64,000 bases of DNA, taken from positions 36,839-100,838 of the forward strand of contig JAXLQL010000026.1 in the NCBI GenBank assembly GCA_046331625.1, read 5' to 3'. Below the pieces are notes generated by a model. It was not told where the DNA came from. It worked only from the letters and a program-made list of their open reading frames with translations, and did no database searches. Each line of letters begins with the position of its first letter. Within the stretch, counting starts at the first letter, position 1. Of this stretch, positions 53,291-62,261 are shown piece by piece. Both the position numbers and the translations under genes were made by a program. The DNA comes from JAXLQL01 sp046331625 (lineage in GTDB: Bacteria; Acidobacteriota; Terriglobia; Bryobacterales; Bryobacteraceae).

Positions 53291-53374
53291 CTGCCGGCTC
53301 ACGCACCACCCCGCCGCACCCGATTCAGCCCCGCTCTTGGCCACCACTGCAGCGAGTCACAAAGTGCGCCACTC

Positions 53375-53797
53375 CTATCGCCGCAGCACAGCGTTGCCGG
53401 GCATGAGTCCGACGCGTTCGATGCCAGCGCCGCGCGTGATGTCGATCACCTTCGCCACGGCCGCGAACTCGAGATCCGGCTCAGCCTGGATGAAGATAGT
53501 GCTTTCCTTGCGCGCGTGAAACTCCGTGTGCAGCTTTTGCGGCAACTCGATAATCGTGACGCGCCGCGTGTTCACCTCGAGTTCGCCGCCCTGCCTGACG
53601 TGGATCACGAGCGTTCCGGGAACGGGCTCCGAGGGCGCGCTGTCGGGCGACGGCTGCGGAGCTTGCGCCGGCAGGCCGACCGGCTTGAGCGGTGTAATCA
53701 CCAAGAAGATGATCAACAGCACCAACAGCACGTCGATCATCGGAGTCATGTTGATTTCGGCGCGGGGGCCGCCGCGGGATCCGAGCATCATCGCCAT
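53375..53797 (-). CDS. ExbD/TolR-family biopolymer transport protein
   Basis: The 140-residue protein has the ExbD/TolR layout: a short cytoplasmic N-terminus, the motif INMTPMIDVLLVLLIIFLV with the proton-channel Asp in the only membrane helix, and a periplasmic domain of about 85 residues with a Pro-rich linker. With an ExbB/TolQ partner it would use the proton gradient to energise TonB or Tol functions. No exbB or tonB gene is in this window, so the partner must be elsewhere. It lies 42 bp after an outer-membrane protein gene on the same strand. Confidence 0.92.
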   Translation of the reverse strand: MAMMLGSRGGPRAEINMTPMIDVLLVLLIIFLVITPLKPVGLPAQAPQPSPDSAPSEPVPGTLVIHVRQGGELEVNTRRVTIIELPQKLHTEFHARKESTIFIQAEPDLEFAAVAKVIDITRGAGIERVGLMPGNAVLRR

Positions 53798-53839
53798 GGT
53801 GTTTCAGACACCGGGTGGCGTAGAAAGTTCCCGTGCGGC

Positions 53840-54484
53840 CTACCTCTTGCGCTTGAACGTGAAGCCCACCATTCCGGTGGCGATGTTCGTACCGGGCCGC
53901 GAGAGACTCGTGAAGCGCAGCTCCGGCGAGATCGTGACATACCGAGTTTGAAACTCCACACCTGCTCCCAACGCACTTCCTTTTCGAAATCGCGACGACT
54001 GGGAGAAGCTTCCGTTCAGGTTGAAGCCAGCAGGAGCGTCGGCTGGCGTGCACGAGTTCTGCGGCCCCATGCAACTGTAGATCGCCGAGTACTTCGACGT
54101 TTCCCTTGACCAGACGAACCCTCCGCTCACGAAGGGCTTCACTGGCCCCTTGAGGATGCGGTATTTGAGCAGGATCGGGAAGTCCCACGCTTTCGATTGT
54201 TGCGCGCTCGACAACAGATACGAGTTCAGGTCCGGGCCGAATTTGATCGGGTATGACGCCGTCGAACGCTGCGTGTTTCGGAGTGCGTCTAACTCGATCG
54301 AGAAGCGGCGAGCAAGGTGCACTTCGAACGTCGCGCCTCCGGTCCAGCGGCCGGCTGTGCTCGATCCGAATGCGCTGAACCCGTTGGTCGGGTCGTTGAG
54401 CGCCGAGCCTGTTTTCAGGCCGAACGAAATGGGTTGGGCGAATGCGGCAAAAGTGGCCGCCAGCAAGAGGAGGAGTCTTCTCAT
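53840..54484 (-). CDS. Outer-membrane beta-barrel protein
   Basis: I start at ATG 54484, where a signal peptide begins (MRRLLLLLAATFAAFAQ); the longer frame upstream reads through the region before the next gene and looks unlike a protein. The 214-residue product has alternating strands (PISFGLKTGSAL, FEVHLARRFSIELDALR, VEFQTRYVTISPELRFTSL) and ends in FTFKRKR, as in small eight-stranded barrels of the outer-membrane-protein-beta-barrel family. An insert near 125-150 carries two Cys (SCMGPQNSC). It is upstream of the exbD-like gene. Function unknown. Confidence 0.78.
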   Translation of the reverse strand: MRRLLLLLAATFAAFAQPISFGLKTGSALNDPTNGFSAFGSSTAGRWTGGATFEVHLARRFSIELDALRNTQRSTASYPIKFGPDLNSYLLSSAQQSKAWDFPILLKYRILKGPVKPFVSGGFVWSRETSKYSAIYSCMGPQNSCTPADAPAGFNLNGSFSQSSRFRKGSALGAGVEFQTRYVTISPELRFTSLSRPGTNIATGMVGFTFKRKR

Positions 54485-54592
54485 GCCGAGAGCAGTGCAA
54501 CCAGCGCGCCGTGGCGCGGCGTGTGGATTCTCAGCCACTTGCGGCGCACGAGCGTGGCGAGCCATTCACACCTGTTGCCCGGAGTATGCTGG

Positions 54593-55690
54593 ATGGCGGT
54601 GACTCGCCGAACCCTTCTGCAAATGCTGGCCGCTGCTCCGGTAGCGGCGCGCGACGTAATGCTTGCACGCTACGAGATCTTCTCGGTTCGCGTGCCTTTC
54701 GCCGAACGCGTGCGCGAGGCCTGGATCCAGAGCTGGGTCCACCAAAAGCGCGATCAATCGGACTATACGCTCCACTTCGTGCGCCTCCACTCCACCGATG
54801 GGCTCACTGGCATCGGCGAGGCGAAGATGCCGCGCGATCAAGCCGAGGCGAAATTGAAGGCGCTCATTGGAAAGTCGCTCGCGGGGCTCGAAAGAAGCGA
54901 CGATCTGCGCGGTATCGTGATCGCCATCGCCGACCTGCTCGGAAAGGCGGCGGGCAAGCCCGTCTCGAAGCTGCTCAATCCGGCCGCTCGCGATCGCATC
55001 ATACCGACATGGTGGAGCCAGTGCTTCCCTCCGGATCTCATGGCGTCAGAGGCGAAGCTCGGTGCGAGCCTCGGCTATCGCGTCCACAAGGTGAAGGCGC
55101 GCCCGTGGCAGGATCCAGTGGACCAAGCCGCCGCCATGTGCGCCGTCGTGCCAAAGAGCTTCAAGATCTGGGTGGACGCCAACTCTTCTTGGCAAACAGT
55201 CGTGCACACGATAGACGTGACGCGCCGGCTGGCGAAGTTCTCGAACTATTTCGCCATCGAGTCGCCGATTCCTAGAGAGAACATCTATGGCTATAGGCAA
55301 CTGAGGGGCAAGCTACCGCTGAAGATCTCCGAGCACGTGGACAACGCCGATCTCGACCTTTGGTCTCGCGAGAAACTACTCGATGCTTGGATTGTCGGCG
55401 CTCAGAAGGTGGGCCGCTATGTGGAGACGATGTCGGCGCGTGCCGAGACCGCGGGCGTGCCGATCTGGATCGAGCACTCGATCGACAACGGAGTGGCGCA
55501 AGTGTTCCAGGCGCACCAAGTCGCGGCCTATCGCGGGCTCGAATACTCGATCGCGATCACGCACGTGCTGGCCGACGATTGCATGAAGCAGCCGTTCACT
55601 GTGCGTGATGGCTACTATTCGGTTCCGAAAGCGCCGGGACTCGGCGTGGATCTCGACGACGCAGCTATTGACCGGTACCGCATCGGATAA
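54593..55690 (+). CDS. Mandelate racemase/muconate lactonizing family enzyme (second copy)
   Basis: The frame opens at 54317, but GGAG 8 nt before ATG 54593 and the signal-like start MAVTRRTLLQMLAAAPVAA fix the start here (365 residues). The fold is again the enolase superfamily, with KVK at Lys166 and Lys168, metal ligands Asp195 (WVDANSSW), Glu223 (AIESPIP) and Glu247 (ISEHVD), and His295 (IEHSID). A KxK pair on the second strand plus a late acidic or His residue is the muconate-lactonizing-enzyme type rather than the dehydratase type of the first copy at 4062. It is convergent with the tandem-repeat protein gene, with a terminator between them. Substrate unknown. Confidence 0.83.
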   Translation: MAVTRRTLLQMLAAAPVAARDVMLARYEIFSVRVPFAERVREAWIQSWVHQKRDQSDYTLHFVRLHSTDGLTGIGEAKMPRDQAEAKLKALIGKSLAGLERSDDLRGIVIAIADLLGKAAGKPVSKLLNPAARDRIIPTWWSQCFPPDLMASEAKLGASLGYRVHKVKARPWQDPVDQAAAMCAVVPKSFKIWVDANSSWQTVVHTIDVTRRLAKFSNYFAIESPIPRENIYGYRQLRGKLPLKISEHVDNADLDLWSREKLLDAWIVGAQKVGRYVETMSARAETAGVPIWIEHSIDNGVAQVFQAHQVAAYRGLEYSIAITHVLADDCMKQPFTVRDGYYSVPKAPGLGVDLDDAAIDRYRIG

Positions 55691-55727
55691 AACAAACCCC
55701 GTGCGGCGCGTGTGGGCACCGCACGGG
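55688..55727 (-). terminator. Intrinsic terminator of the tandem-repeat protein gene
   Basis: CCCGTGCGG (55698-55706) pairs perfectly with CCGCACGGG (55719-55727) around a 12-nt loop. Read on the minus strand, the hairpin is followed by GTTTGTTTT, a T-rich tail that overlaps the last bases of the convergent gene. It lies 17 bp after the stop of the repeat protein. Confidence 0.8.
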
Positions 55728-55743
55728 ACTCTGACAGTAGCCG

Positions 55744-58700
55744 CTATCGGATCGCGATGGTCACGCCCGGAGGACTGTTGAACGTTCCGACACTCAGCGT
55801 GATCGGGACGGCAGCGCCCACTGGCGCATCGTCGGGAATGATGACGTTCACTTGCAGCAAGCCCGACACGGCGCTCGGAGCCGAGCCCGCGTAGACCACC
55901 TGAGCATCGCGAGTTCCGATGCGCACGCGCACCGGAAGCAGCGGCTGCTTCAGCGGAGCGTTCGCGCCCGGCACGCTTCCATCGGCTCCGGCCGGCGACG
56001 TAGCGCCTTCACCGGTGGCATAGATTGCGACCACTCCTCCCCGAGGAGCGGGCGTGTTGGCGCCGTTGATCGACGTCTGCGTGGCGGTGAGGTAGTTCAC
56101 GATCGCGCCTTGGCCAGCCTGGTTCAGAACGAAGATGCCAGGGTTGGCGTCGGCGACGTTGAGGCTGATGCGGTTCGAGAGCACGCCCTGGAACTCAACC
56201 TGCACCGAGGTCTGCGGGCGTCCCGCCAGCGCGTACGGCACTACGCAGTTGATCTGCGTTGCCGACACGTAGAGTAGCGGCGCGGCGATGTTGTCGAACA
56301 GCACTCGCACGGCGCTGAGTGTGGTGTCCACGTTGCCCTGAGGGGTGAGTTTCAACAAGGCTTCCGTCGTGGGCCCGATGCCGGTTCCGCGCAGAGTCAC
56401 GATTAGACCCGGCACGGCGGCTGTTGGTTGGAAGCTCGCCGCGTGCTGCACCGAGGTGATGGTGGGGCTTGCGCCGGCCACCACGGTCAATGTGACTGGG
56501 ATCGATCGCGGCGAGTTGCCCGCGGCCGTGGACGTGATGTTGATCGTCGCGTTGTAGGTGCCTGGTGTCAAACCCGCCGGGTTGATCCCGATCGTGAGAG
56601 TCGCTGGCGTGGTGGTGCCCGTTCCCGACACGGAGAGCCAGTTGCCGCCACCCGTGATGCTCGACGTGACCGCGAACGGAATCGCGTCGCCGCTCGAAGT
56701 GATCTGTACTTGCTGCGTCGCCGGAGCTCCGCCGCCTGCGATCAGGTTGAACGTGAGCGAAGCTTGGCTCAGGTTGAGGCTCGGCAATTGACGCCGCACT
56801 TCGAGCGTTACCGGGATCGTTCGCGAACTCGCGCCCGAATCCAGGCGAATCGTTCCGCCGTAGGTACCGGGGTCGAGTCCCGTGCCATCCGCGGTGACCG
56901 CGAGGTCAGACGGCGTCACGCCGGACGACGGAGTGACCTTGAGCCAGTTGCCTCCGGAAAGCGTTTGCGTGGTCACGGTGAAGCTCAGAATTGTTCCGGA
57001 GCTCGTGACGCGTAACGCCTGAGGACTCGGTGCCGGTTGCCCCACCGTCTGCAGGAAGCTCAGCGGAGAAGGCGGTACCACGAGTTCGGAAGCAGTGGAG
57101 ACGTTGAGCAGCACCGGAACGAACACGGGACTGTTCGCCACTCCCGGAGCGGTCAGCGTCAAAACGCCGGTGTAGAATCCTTCGCCGAGCCCGAACGTGT
57201 TCACCCCGACCGTGAGATTCGTGGGCGTGGCAACCGCGCCGTTCGGAGCCACTACCAGCCAATTGGTGCCAGTGGTAGTGGTGCTCGTCGCGGTGAACGA
57301 GATCGCCGTGCCTGAACTCGTGACGGCCACTGCTTGATTCGGTGGCTGCTGGCCCGCGGCGGAGAAGTTGAAGACGAGCGGCGAGGTTGGCGCCACCAGC
57401 ACGGGCGAGTTCGAGAGTGTGAGGCGCACGGGAATTACCAGCGGTGTGGCGCCCGAGTCGGGTCCGCTGATGGTGATCGAGCCCGTGTAGAGACCCGCAG
57501 TGAGGCCCTGGATGTTTACGCCTACCGTGACGTCCGCGGGCGCGTTTGCCGTGCCAGGTGTTACGCTCAGCCAGCTTCCATTGAGCGCGGAAGCCGAGGC
57601 GGTAAAGGCCTGCGGAGGCGCGGTGGCCGAAACCGTGATGGCGCGTGAAGCCGGATTCGCGCCGCCCACTTGCGCATAGAAGTTGAGGACATTCTCACTC
57701 ACGCGCAGTACGGAAGTGGAACTGACCACCAGCGTCACGGGAATCGTGAGCGGACTGTTGGCGGCCGATCCGGCAACCACGACGTTTCCGTTGTAGACGC
57801 CCGGAGCGAGGCCAGTGGGATTCGCGCTGACCAGGATTCCGAGCGGCGTGGAACCCGCGCTCGGCGTCGCGCTCAGCCACGACCCGCCGTTGGTAGCGAC
57901 GCCGAGTGAAACAGGATTGCCGAAGTTCGTGACCAGCACCAGTTGACGCGGAGGCGCCACTCCGCCCGCTTGGTGCGTGAATGTGAGCGACGCTGGCGAC
58001 GCCGTGAGCACCGGATCGTTCGTAATGCGCAGCGTGACGGCCATTGTCTGCGGACTGTTGGTGACGCCGGGAGCGGTGACGGTAATCGTTCCCTGATAGA
58101 CGCCGGGCGCCAAGCTGCCTGGATTGACCAGCACGGTGAAGTTCTGCGGCGTGGTTCCGGCTGTCGGCGTGACACTGAGCCACGTCAGATTGTTCGCCGC
58201 TGTGCCGGCCACGGAGAAGTTTACCGGACCGCCCGTCGAAGTGACCGATACCGGCCGCTCGGTCGGCAAGGGCCCGCCAACTTGATAGTCGAACGTAAGG
58301 GCCGATGGGCTGAGTGTGATTCGCGCTTCTTCGAGTACGCGGAACGTCACAGGAATCTGCAGCGGACTGTTGCCCGCAGCGGCTGCCGATATCGCGACCG
58401 CGCCGTTGTAGGTTCCGGCTGCGAGGCCCGCTGTGGCGACCGAGACCGTCAGAGTGTTGGGCGTGTTGCCGTTGAGAGGAGTGACGCTGAGCCAGTTCCC
58501 GCCATTTTGCGTGGTAGCTGCCGCTGAGAATCCGATCGGCGTGTCTGATGTCGTTGTCAACTGGATCGTCTGCGCCGGTGGAGCCGTCCCGTTCAACGCG
58601 TAGGTGAAGGTGAGAGCGGATGGACTGGGCGTCATCAGCGGCGTGTTGCTGATAGTGAAGTTGACTGGAACGGTTACGGTCGTCGCGCCGGTAGAGGTGA

Positions 58701-59019
58701 GCGTGATGCTTCCCGAGTAGGTGCCAGGAGCGAGCCCATTTGGCGAGACGCTCGCTGCGACATCGAACGGTGTCGTCCCTGGAGATCCTGCGACGAATAG
58801 CCAACTCCCGCCCGAGGTCGTGGAAAAGCCCACGGTCACGGGTGCGTTGTTGGTTGCCGTGACACGGACGGATTGAGCCGCCGGAGTCGGACGTCCGACT
58901 TGATAAAAGAATGTCAACGCCGCTGGACTGGCGGTGATGGTCGTCTGTGCGAACAGTGTGCCCGATGCGGCGAAGGCCAGCAACGCAATCGGGGAAACGA
59001 GGGAGCGGGCAGTGAGCAT
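55744..59019 (-). CDS. Secreted protein of eight tandem BACON-like repeats plus Solibacter-type C-terminal domain
   Basis: The start is ATG 59019 (GGAG 9 nt upstream on the minus strand), directly before the signal peptide (MLTARSLVSPIALLAFAAS); the ATGs at 59067 and 59064 lack a signal. The 1091-residue protein has eight beta-sandwich repeats of about 103 residues. Each begins like SPSALTFTYQ, has a middle GGNWLSVTP and ends in LAPGTYNGTITIT plus NSPLTIPVTL, as in BACON-like/Ig-like domains. After about residue 850 comes the same C-terminal domain type as in the 23621 protein (PGLIVTLRGTGIGP, ATQINCVVPYAL, AIYATGEG, QVNVIIPDDA). It is probably a surface adhesin or binding protein. An intrinsic terminator follows. 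Confidence 0.85.
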   Translation of the reverse strand: MLTARSLVSPIALLAFAASGTLFAQTTITASPAALTFFYQVGRPTPAAQSVRVTATNNAPVTVGFSTTSGGSWLFVAGSPGTTPFDVAASVSPNGLAPGTYSGSITLTSTGATTVTVPVNFTISNTPLMTPSPSALTFTYALNGTAPPAQTIQLTTTSDTPIGFSAAATTQNGGNWLSVTPLNGNTPNTLTVSVATAGLAAGTYNGAVAISAAAAGNSPLQIPVTFRVLEEARITLSPSALTFDYQVGGPLPTERPVSVTSTGGPVNFSVAGTAANNLTWLSVTPTAGTTPQNFTVLVNPGSLAPGVYQGTITVTAPGVTNSPQTMAVTLRITNDPVLTASPASLTFTHQAGGVAPPRQLVLVTNFGNPVSLGVATNGGSWLSATPSAGSTPLGILVSANPTGLAPGVYNGNVVVAGSAANSPLTIPVTLVVSSTSVLRVSENVLNFYAQVGGANPASRAITVSATAPPQAFTASASALNGSWLSVTPGTANAPADVTVGVNIQGLTAGLYTGSITISGPDSGATPLVIPVRLTLSNSPVLVAPTSPLVFNFSAAGQQPPNQAVAVTSSGTAISFTATSTTTTGTNWLVVAPNGAVATPTNLTVGVNTFGLGEGFYTGVLTLTAPGVANSPVFVPVLLNVSTASELVVPPSPLSFLQTVGQPAPSPQALRVTSSGTILSFTVTTQTLSGGNWLKVTPSSGVTPSDLAVTADGTGLDPGTYGGTIRLDSGASSRTIPVTLEVRRQLPSLNLSQASLTFNLIAGGGAPATQQVQITSSGDAIPFAVTSSITGGGNWLSVSGTGTTTPATLTIGINPAGLTPGTYNATINITSTAAGNSPRSIPVTLTVVAGASPTITSVQHAASFQPTAAVPGLIVTLRGTGIGPTTEALLKLTPQGNVDTTLSAVRVLFDNIAAPLLYVSATQINCVVPYALAGRPQTSVQVEFQGVLSNRISLNVADANPGIFVLNQAGQGAIVNYLTATQTSINGANTPAPRGGVVAIYATGEGATSPAGADGSVPGANAPLKQPLLPVRVRIGTRDAQVVYAGSAPSAVSGLLQVNVIIPDDAPVGAAVPITLSVGTFNSPPGVTIAIR
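56480..58944 (-). repeat. Eight-fold tandem array of about 308 bp coding repeats
   Basis: Within the gene above, eight modules of about 103 codons follow one another. Their openings on the protein level are ASPAALTFFY, PSPSALTFTY, LSPSALTFDY, ASPASLTFTH, VSENVLNFYA, VAPTSPLVFN, VPPSPLSFLQ and LSQASLTFNL. The units are clearly homologous but diverged, so the array is old rather than freshly expanded. Confidence 0.8.
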
Positions 59020-59215
59020 GTGGTCTGTCTCCAAACAAAATGGACGATGCACGTTAGTTGCCATCATACGCGATCAACTACATAGGCGCTATTCTGGCGT
59101 TGCCGGACGGACATCCGTACACACTCGCTGTGGACGGATTCCACGCTTGCATCGTTACGAAACGAAGCTTAATGCGCCGTTGGCGAACAACACCAAGCGG
59201 CACGCTGGGTTGCGC

Positions 59216-60673
59216 TCAGTAGGAGGCTTCTTTTTCGAGTGGATACAAAGGCCGCCTCCGGTTGCGGTAAGGAAGGCGCGCCGGATTGTCTGCCGTTTCG
59301 CCTGGAGAGTCCACTAGGATGAATTGCCGCGCCACCGGTTCGTAGGCCGCGCGAGGAGCGATCACTCCTTTGACGATGAGCACGCGCTTGCGTTCCGGAT
59401 GAACTCCGAGGCTGATCAACTGTTCCAGGCTGAAGGGCGCCATCCGGCGGCTTGTCAGCACGATGGTGTGCTCTTCTTCGGTTTCCACCACTGCGCTGAT
59501 GCCCTGGTCATTGATCTTCCAGCCGCCATGCCGGACCTGGGTCTCCTCGAAGACGCCGTCGCCGATGAGCCGGACGCGCCCATGCAACTCGAGTCCGCTG
59601 CGACATCGATGCGTGATCTTGTTTCGAACACCAGCGGCCACGCACGTTTCAACACCCGCCGGATCGTGGAGAACGATCAATCCGCCACGCGCACCTTGCC
59701 GGAGCAACTCCTCGAGCAGCACCGTTGAATCGGCCGCGCCGCCGCCGCCGACGTTGTCGCCGACATCCATCAGCGCCACTGGATACGCCTCGGCGGAAGC
59801 GGCTTGGCGAACCGCTTCTTCAACGCTCGGCAACCGGCTCTCGAATTCGGAGCGGAGATTCCACGCGCGACGGGCGAGCGCACGGGCGTGTTCCTGTGCG
59901 CGTCCGCGGTCGCCATCGGCAACCGCTATCGCGGCGAGCCCGACTTCTTCCACATCCGAATGCGGGAACCCCATCGCGACACTCGCGCTGAGAATGCCGG
60001 GCTGCGCGATTGCCTCCCGCACGCCGTCGTAGAGCAGCTTCGCAGGTTCTTGCGAGGTGTACTGGCGCGAGTTCGCGAGCACCATCGGAGGCTTCTCGAG
60101 CCACTGCACTGGGCGCACTTCGCCGCGCAGCGTCCGCGCCAGCAACTGCGCGGCTTCGGTGCCGCGCTCGCGCTGGTCGAGATGCGGATTGGTGCGATAG
60201 CCGATCAGTGCCGTCGAGAGATCCGCCATGCGTTGCGAGATGTTGGCGTGCAGATCGAACGTGCAGAGGATCGGCATCGTCTTGCCCACTGCGGCACGGA
60301 TGCGACTGAGCATCTCGCCATCGGCATCGGGAAAACCTTCCGCGACGGTCGCGCCATGCAACGCGAGCAGAAGGCCATCGAGCGGCATCGCCGCGCGGAT
60401 CGCACTGGTCAACTCTGCCGCGATGCGTAAGAAGGCCTCGCGTTCAATGGGGCCGCTGGGCACGGCAAAGGTGGCATAGAGTGGCACGATTTCGAGCCCT
60501 TCCGCGCCGCCCACCATTCCACCCAACTCGTGTGAGGCGCCCGCCCACCTCTCGCGCATCGCTTCGCCGCTGGTCAAGCTGGTGGAGGCAAAATCCTCGT
60601 ACTGCGTGAGCCTCGCGAGGAAGCTGTTCGATTCATGCAGGAAGCCCGCGACGCCGATACGATAGTTACGCAT
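59216..60673 (-). CDS. M81 family metallopeptidase (MlrC-like)
   Basis: The true start is ATG 60673 (MRNYRIGVAGFLHESNSF); the longer frame runs into the divergent gnd gene. The 485-residue protein matches the MlrC / microcystinase C family: N-terminal FLHESNSF with a likely zinc-binding His-Glu, the centre LLALHGATVAEGFPDADGEML and LCTFDLHANIS with further His and Asp, then the C-terminal domain after MDVGDNVGGGGAADST. The family is an exopeptidase-like group named from microcystin breakdown, but most members have other, unknown substrates. It is divergent from gnd with 24 bp between starts. Confidence 0.88.
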   Translation of the reverse strand: MRNYRIGVAGFLHESNSFLARLTQYEDFASTSLTSGEAMRERWAGASHELGGMVGGAEGLEIVPLYATFAVPSGPIEREAFLRIAAELTSAIRAAMPLDGLLLALHGATVAEGFPDADGEMLSRIRAAVGKTMPILCTFDLHANISQRMADLSTALIGYRTNPHLDQRERGTEAAQLLARTLRGEVRPVQWLEKPPMVLANSRQYTSQEPAKLLYDGVREAIAQPGILSASVAMGFPHSDVEEVGLAAIAVADGDRGRAQEHARALARRAWNLRSEFESRLPSVEEAVRQAASAEAYPVALMDVGDNVGGGGAADSTVLLEELLRQGARGGLIVLHDPAGVETCVAAGVRNKITHRCRSGLELHGRVRLIGDGVFEETQVRHGGWKINDQGISAVVETEEEHTIVLTSRRMAPFSLEQLISLGVHPERKRVLIVKGVIAPRAAYEPVARQFILVDSPGETADNPARLPYRNRRRPLYPLEKEASY

Positions 60674-60681
60674 CACTTCAC

Positions 60682-60687
60682 TACAAT
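60682..60687 (+). promoter_or_regulatory. TACAAT -10 element for gnd
   Basis: TACAAT is followed after 10 nt by the gnd ATG at 60698, which would leave a leader of only a few bases. The -35 region lies in the start of the divergent MlrC-like gene and is poor. Confidence 0.45.
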
Positions 60688-60697
60688 AGAAGAAACC

Positions 60698-62206
60698 ATG
60701 CCGAAAACGCATTCCGACATAGGCCTTGTTGGCCTCGCCGTCATGGGCCAGAACCTCGCCCTCAACATCGCCGATCACGGTTTTCAGATCTCTGTCTTCA
60801 ACCGAACCACCGAAACGACGGACAAGTTCGTTTCGGAGAACCCGAATACGCCAGGCGGAGTGGTAGGCTCTCACACGCTTCAGGAGTTTGTGGCGTCGCT
60901 CTCACGCCCGCGCAAGATCATCATCCTCGTCAAGGCCGGCACGGCGACAGACGCTGTCATCGAAGGCTTGGCCCCGCTGCTCGAACAAGGCGACATCATC
61001 ATCGACGGCGGCAATGCGATGTGGACCGACACGATCCGCCGCGAGCGCGACTTGAAGGCGAAGGGGCTGCGCTTCATCGGCTCCGGTGTCAGCGGTGGCG
61101 AAGAAGGTGCGCGCTTCGGTCCCGCGCTGATGCCCGGAGGCGATCCAGAAGCGTACAAAGAACTCGAGCCGGTGTGGAACGCCATCGGGGCGAAGGTCGA
61201 CGAAAAGACGGGCAAGCCCCTCGTTGGCGCCACCCCTGGCAACCCGATCCAGGGCGGCGTTCCGTGCGCTACCTACATCGGTCCAGATGGTGCGGGCCAC
61301 TATGTCAAAATGGTCCACAACGGGATCGAGTATGGCGATATGCAGATGATCTGCGAAGCCTACTCGATCTTGCAGCAGTTGCTCGACATGAAGCCCGCCG
61401 AAGCCGGCGATGTTTTCGCGGAATGGAACACGGGCACTCTCGACTCCTTCCTCATCGAAATCACCGCCGACATCTTGCGCCAGAAGGACCCCGTAACCAA
61501 GAAGCCGTTCGTCAATGTCGTGCTCGATACTGCTGGACAGAAGGGCACGGGAAAGTGGACTTCGGTGAACGCGCTCGACATGGGGGTCCCCGCGCCCACG
61601 GTCGCAGAGGCTGTGTTCGCTCGGTACATCAGCTCGATGAAAGACGAGCGGGTGGCGGCCTCGAAATCGCTCAAAGGGCCGAAAGTCAAATTCAAAGGCA
61701 AGAAGAAGGCCTTCGTGCAGGCAGTGCATGACGCTCTCTATTGTTCGAAAATCTGCTCCTATGCCCAGGGATTCCAATTGATGCGTGCGGCGCAGGACGA
61801 GTACAAGTGGAAGCTCAACTTCGGATCGATCGCGCAGATCTGGCGCGGCGGCTGCATCATCCGCGCGCGCTTCTTGCAGAAGATCACGGAAGCCTACGGG
61901 CGGAATCCGGAACTGGCGAATCTGCTTCTCGATCCTTTCTTCAAGAAGGAAATCGCCCGCTGCCAAGACAATTGGCGATCCGTGGTTGCGGCGGCTGCAG
62001 CGAATGGAATTCCGGTTCCGACCTTCTATTCAGCCTTGGCCTACTTTGACTCGTATCGGGCGGCACGGCTTCCGGCAAGTTTGCTGCAAGCGCAGCGCGA
62101 CTACTTCGGAGCGCATACGTACGAGCGCACCGATCAGCCTCGTGGCAAATTCTTCCACATTGATTGGCCTGAGCCCGGTCGTCCGCAAATCGCGATTGGA
62201 TCGTAG
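60698..62206 (+). CDS. gnd: 6-phosphogluconate dehydrogenase (decarboxylating)
   Basis: The 502-residue enzyme oxidises 6-phosphogluconate to ribulose 5-phosphate, giving NADPH in the pentose phosphate pathway. I start at ATG 60698 (MPKTHSDIGLVGLAVMGQNL) because the dinucleotide-binding GLAVMGQNLALN follows at once; the upstream extension lies in the divergent gene. Family motifs are NRTTETTDKF, GGNAMWTDT, GSGVSGGEEGAR, the catalytic Lys in HYVKMVHNGIEYGDMQ and the C-terminal part with SYAQGFQLMRAAQ and RGGCIIRARFL. The length is that of the long (homodimeric) form. Confidence 0.96.
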   Translation: MPKTHSDIGLVGLAVMGQNLALNIADHGFQISVFNRTTETTDKFVSENPNTPGGVVGSHTLQEFVASLSRPRKIIILVKAGTATDAVIEGLAPLLEQGDIIIDGGNAMWTDTIRRERDLKAKGLRFIGSGVSGGEEGARFGPALMPGGDPEAYKELEPVWNAIGAKVDEKTGKPLVGATPGNPIQGGVPCATYIGPDGAGHYVKMVHNGIEYGDMQMICEAYSILQQLLDMKPAEAGDVFAEWNTGTLDSFLIEITADILRQKDPVTKKPFVNVVLDTAGQKGTGKWTSVNALDMGVPAPTVAEAVFARYISSMKDERVAASKSLKGPKVKFKGKKKAFVQAVHDALYCSKICSYAQGFQLMRAAQDEYKWKLNFGSIAQIWRGGCIIRARFLQKITEAYGRNPELANLLLDPFFKKEIARCQDNWRSVVAAAAANGIPVPTFYSALAYFDSYRAARLPASLLQAQRDYFGAHTYERTDQPRGKFFHIDWPEPGRPQIAIGS

Positions 62207-62261
62207 AAGGTCGAGTTGCGGCGCCTGGCAAGCCCTCATTCGTTGAGCGAACTCGCAGCCG

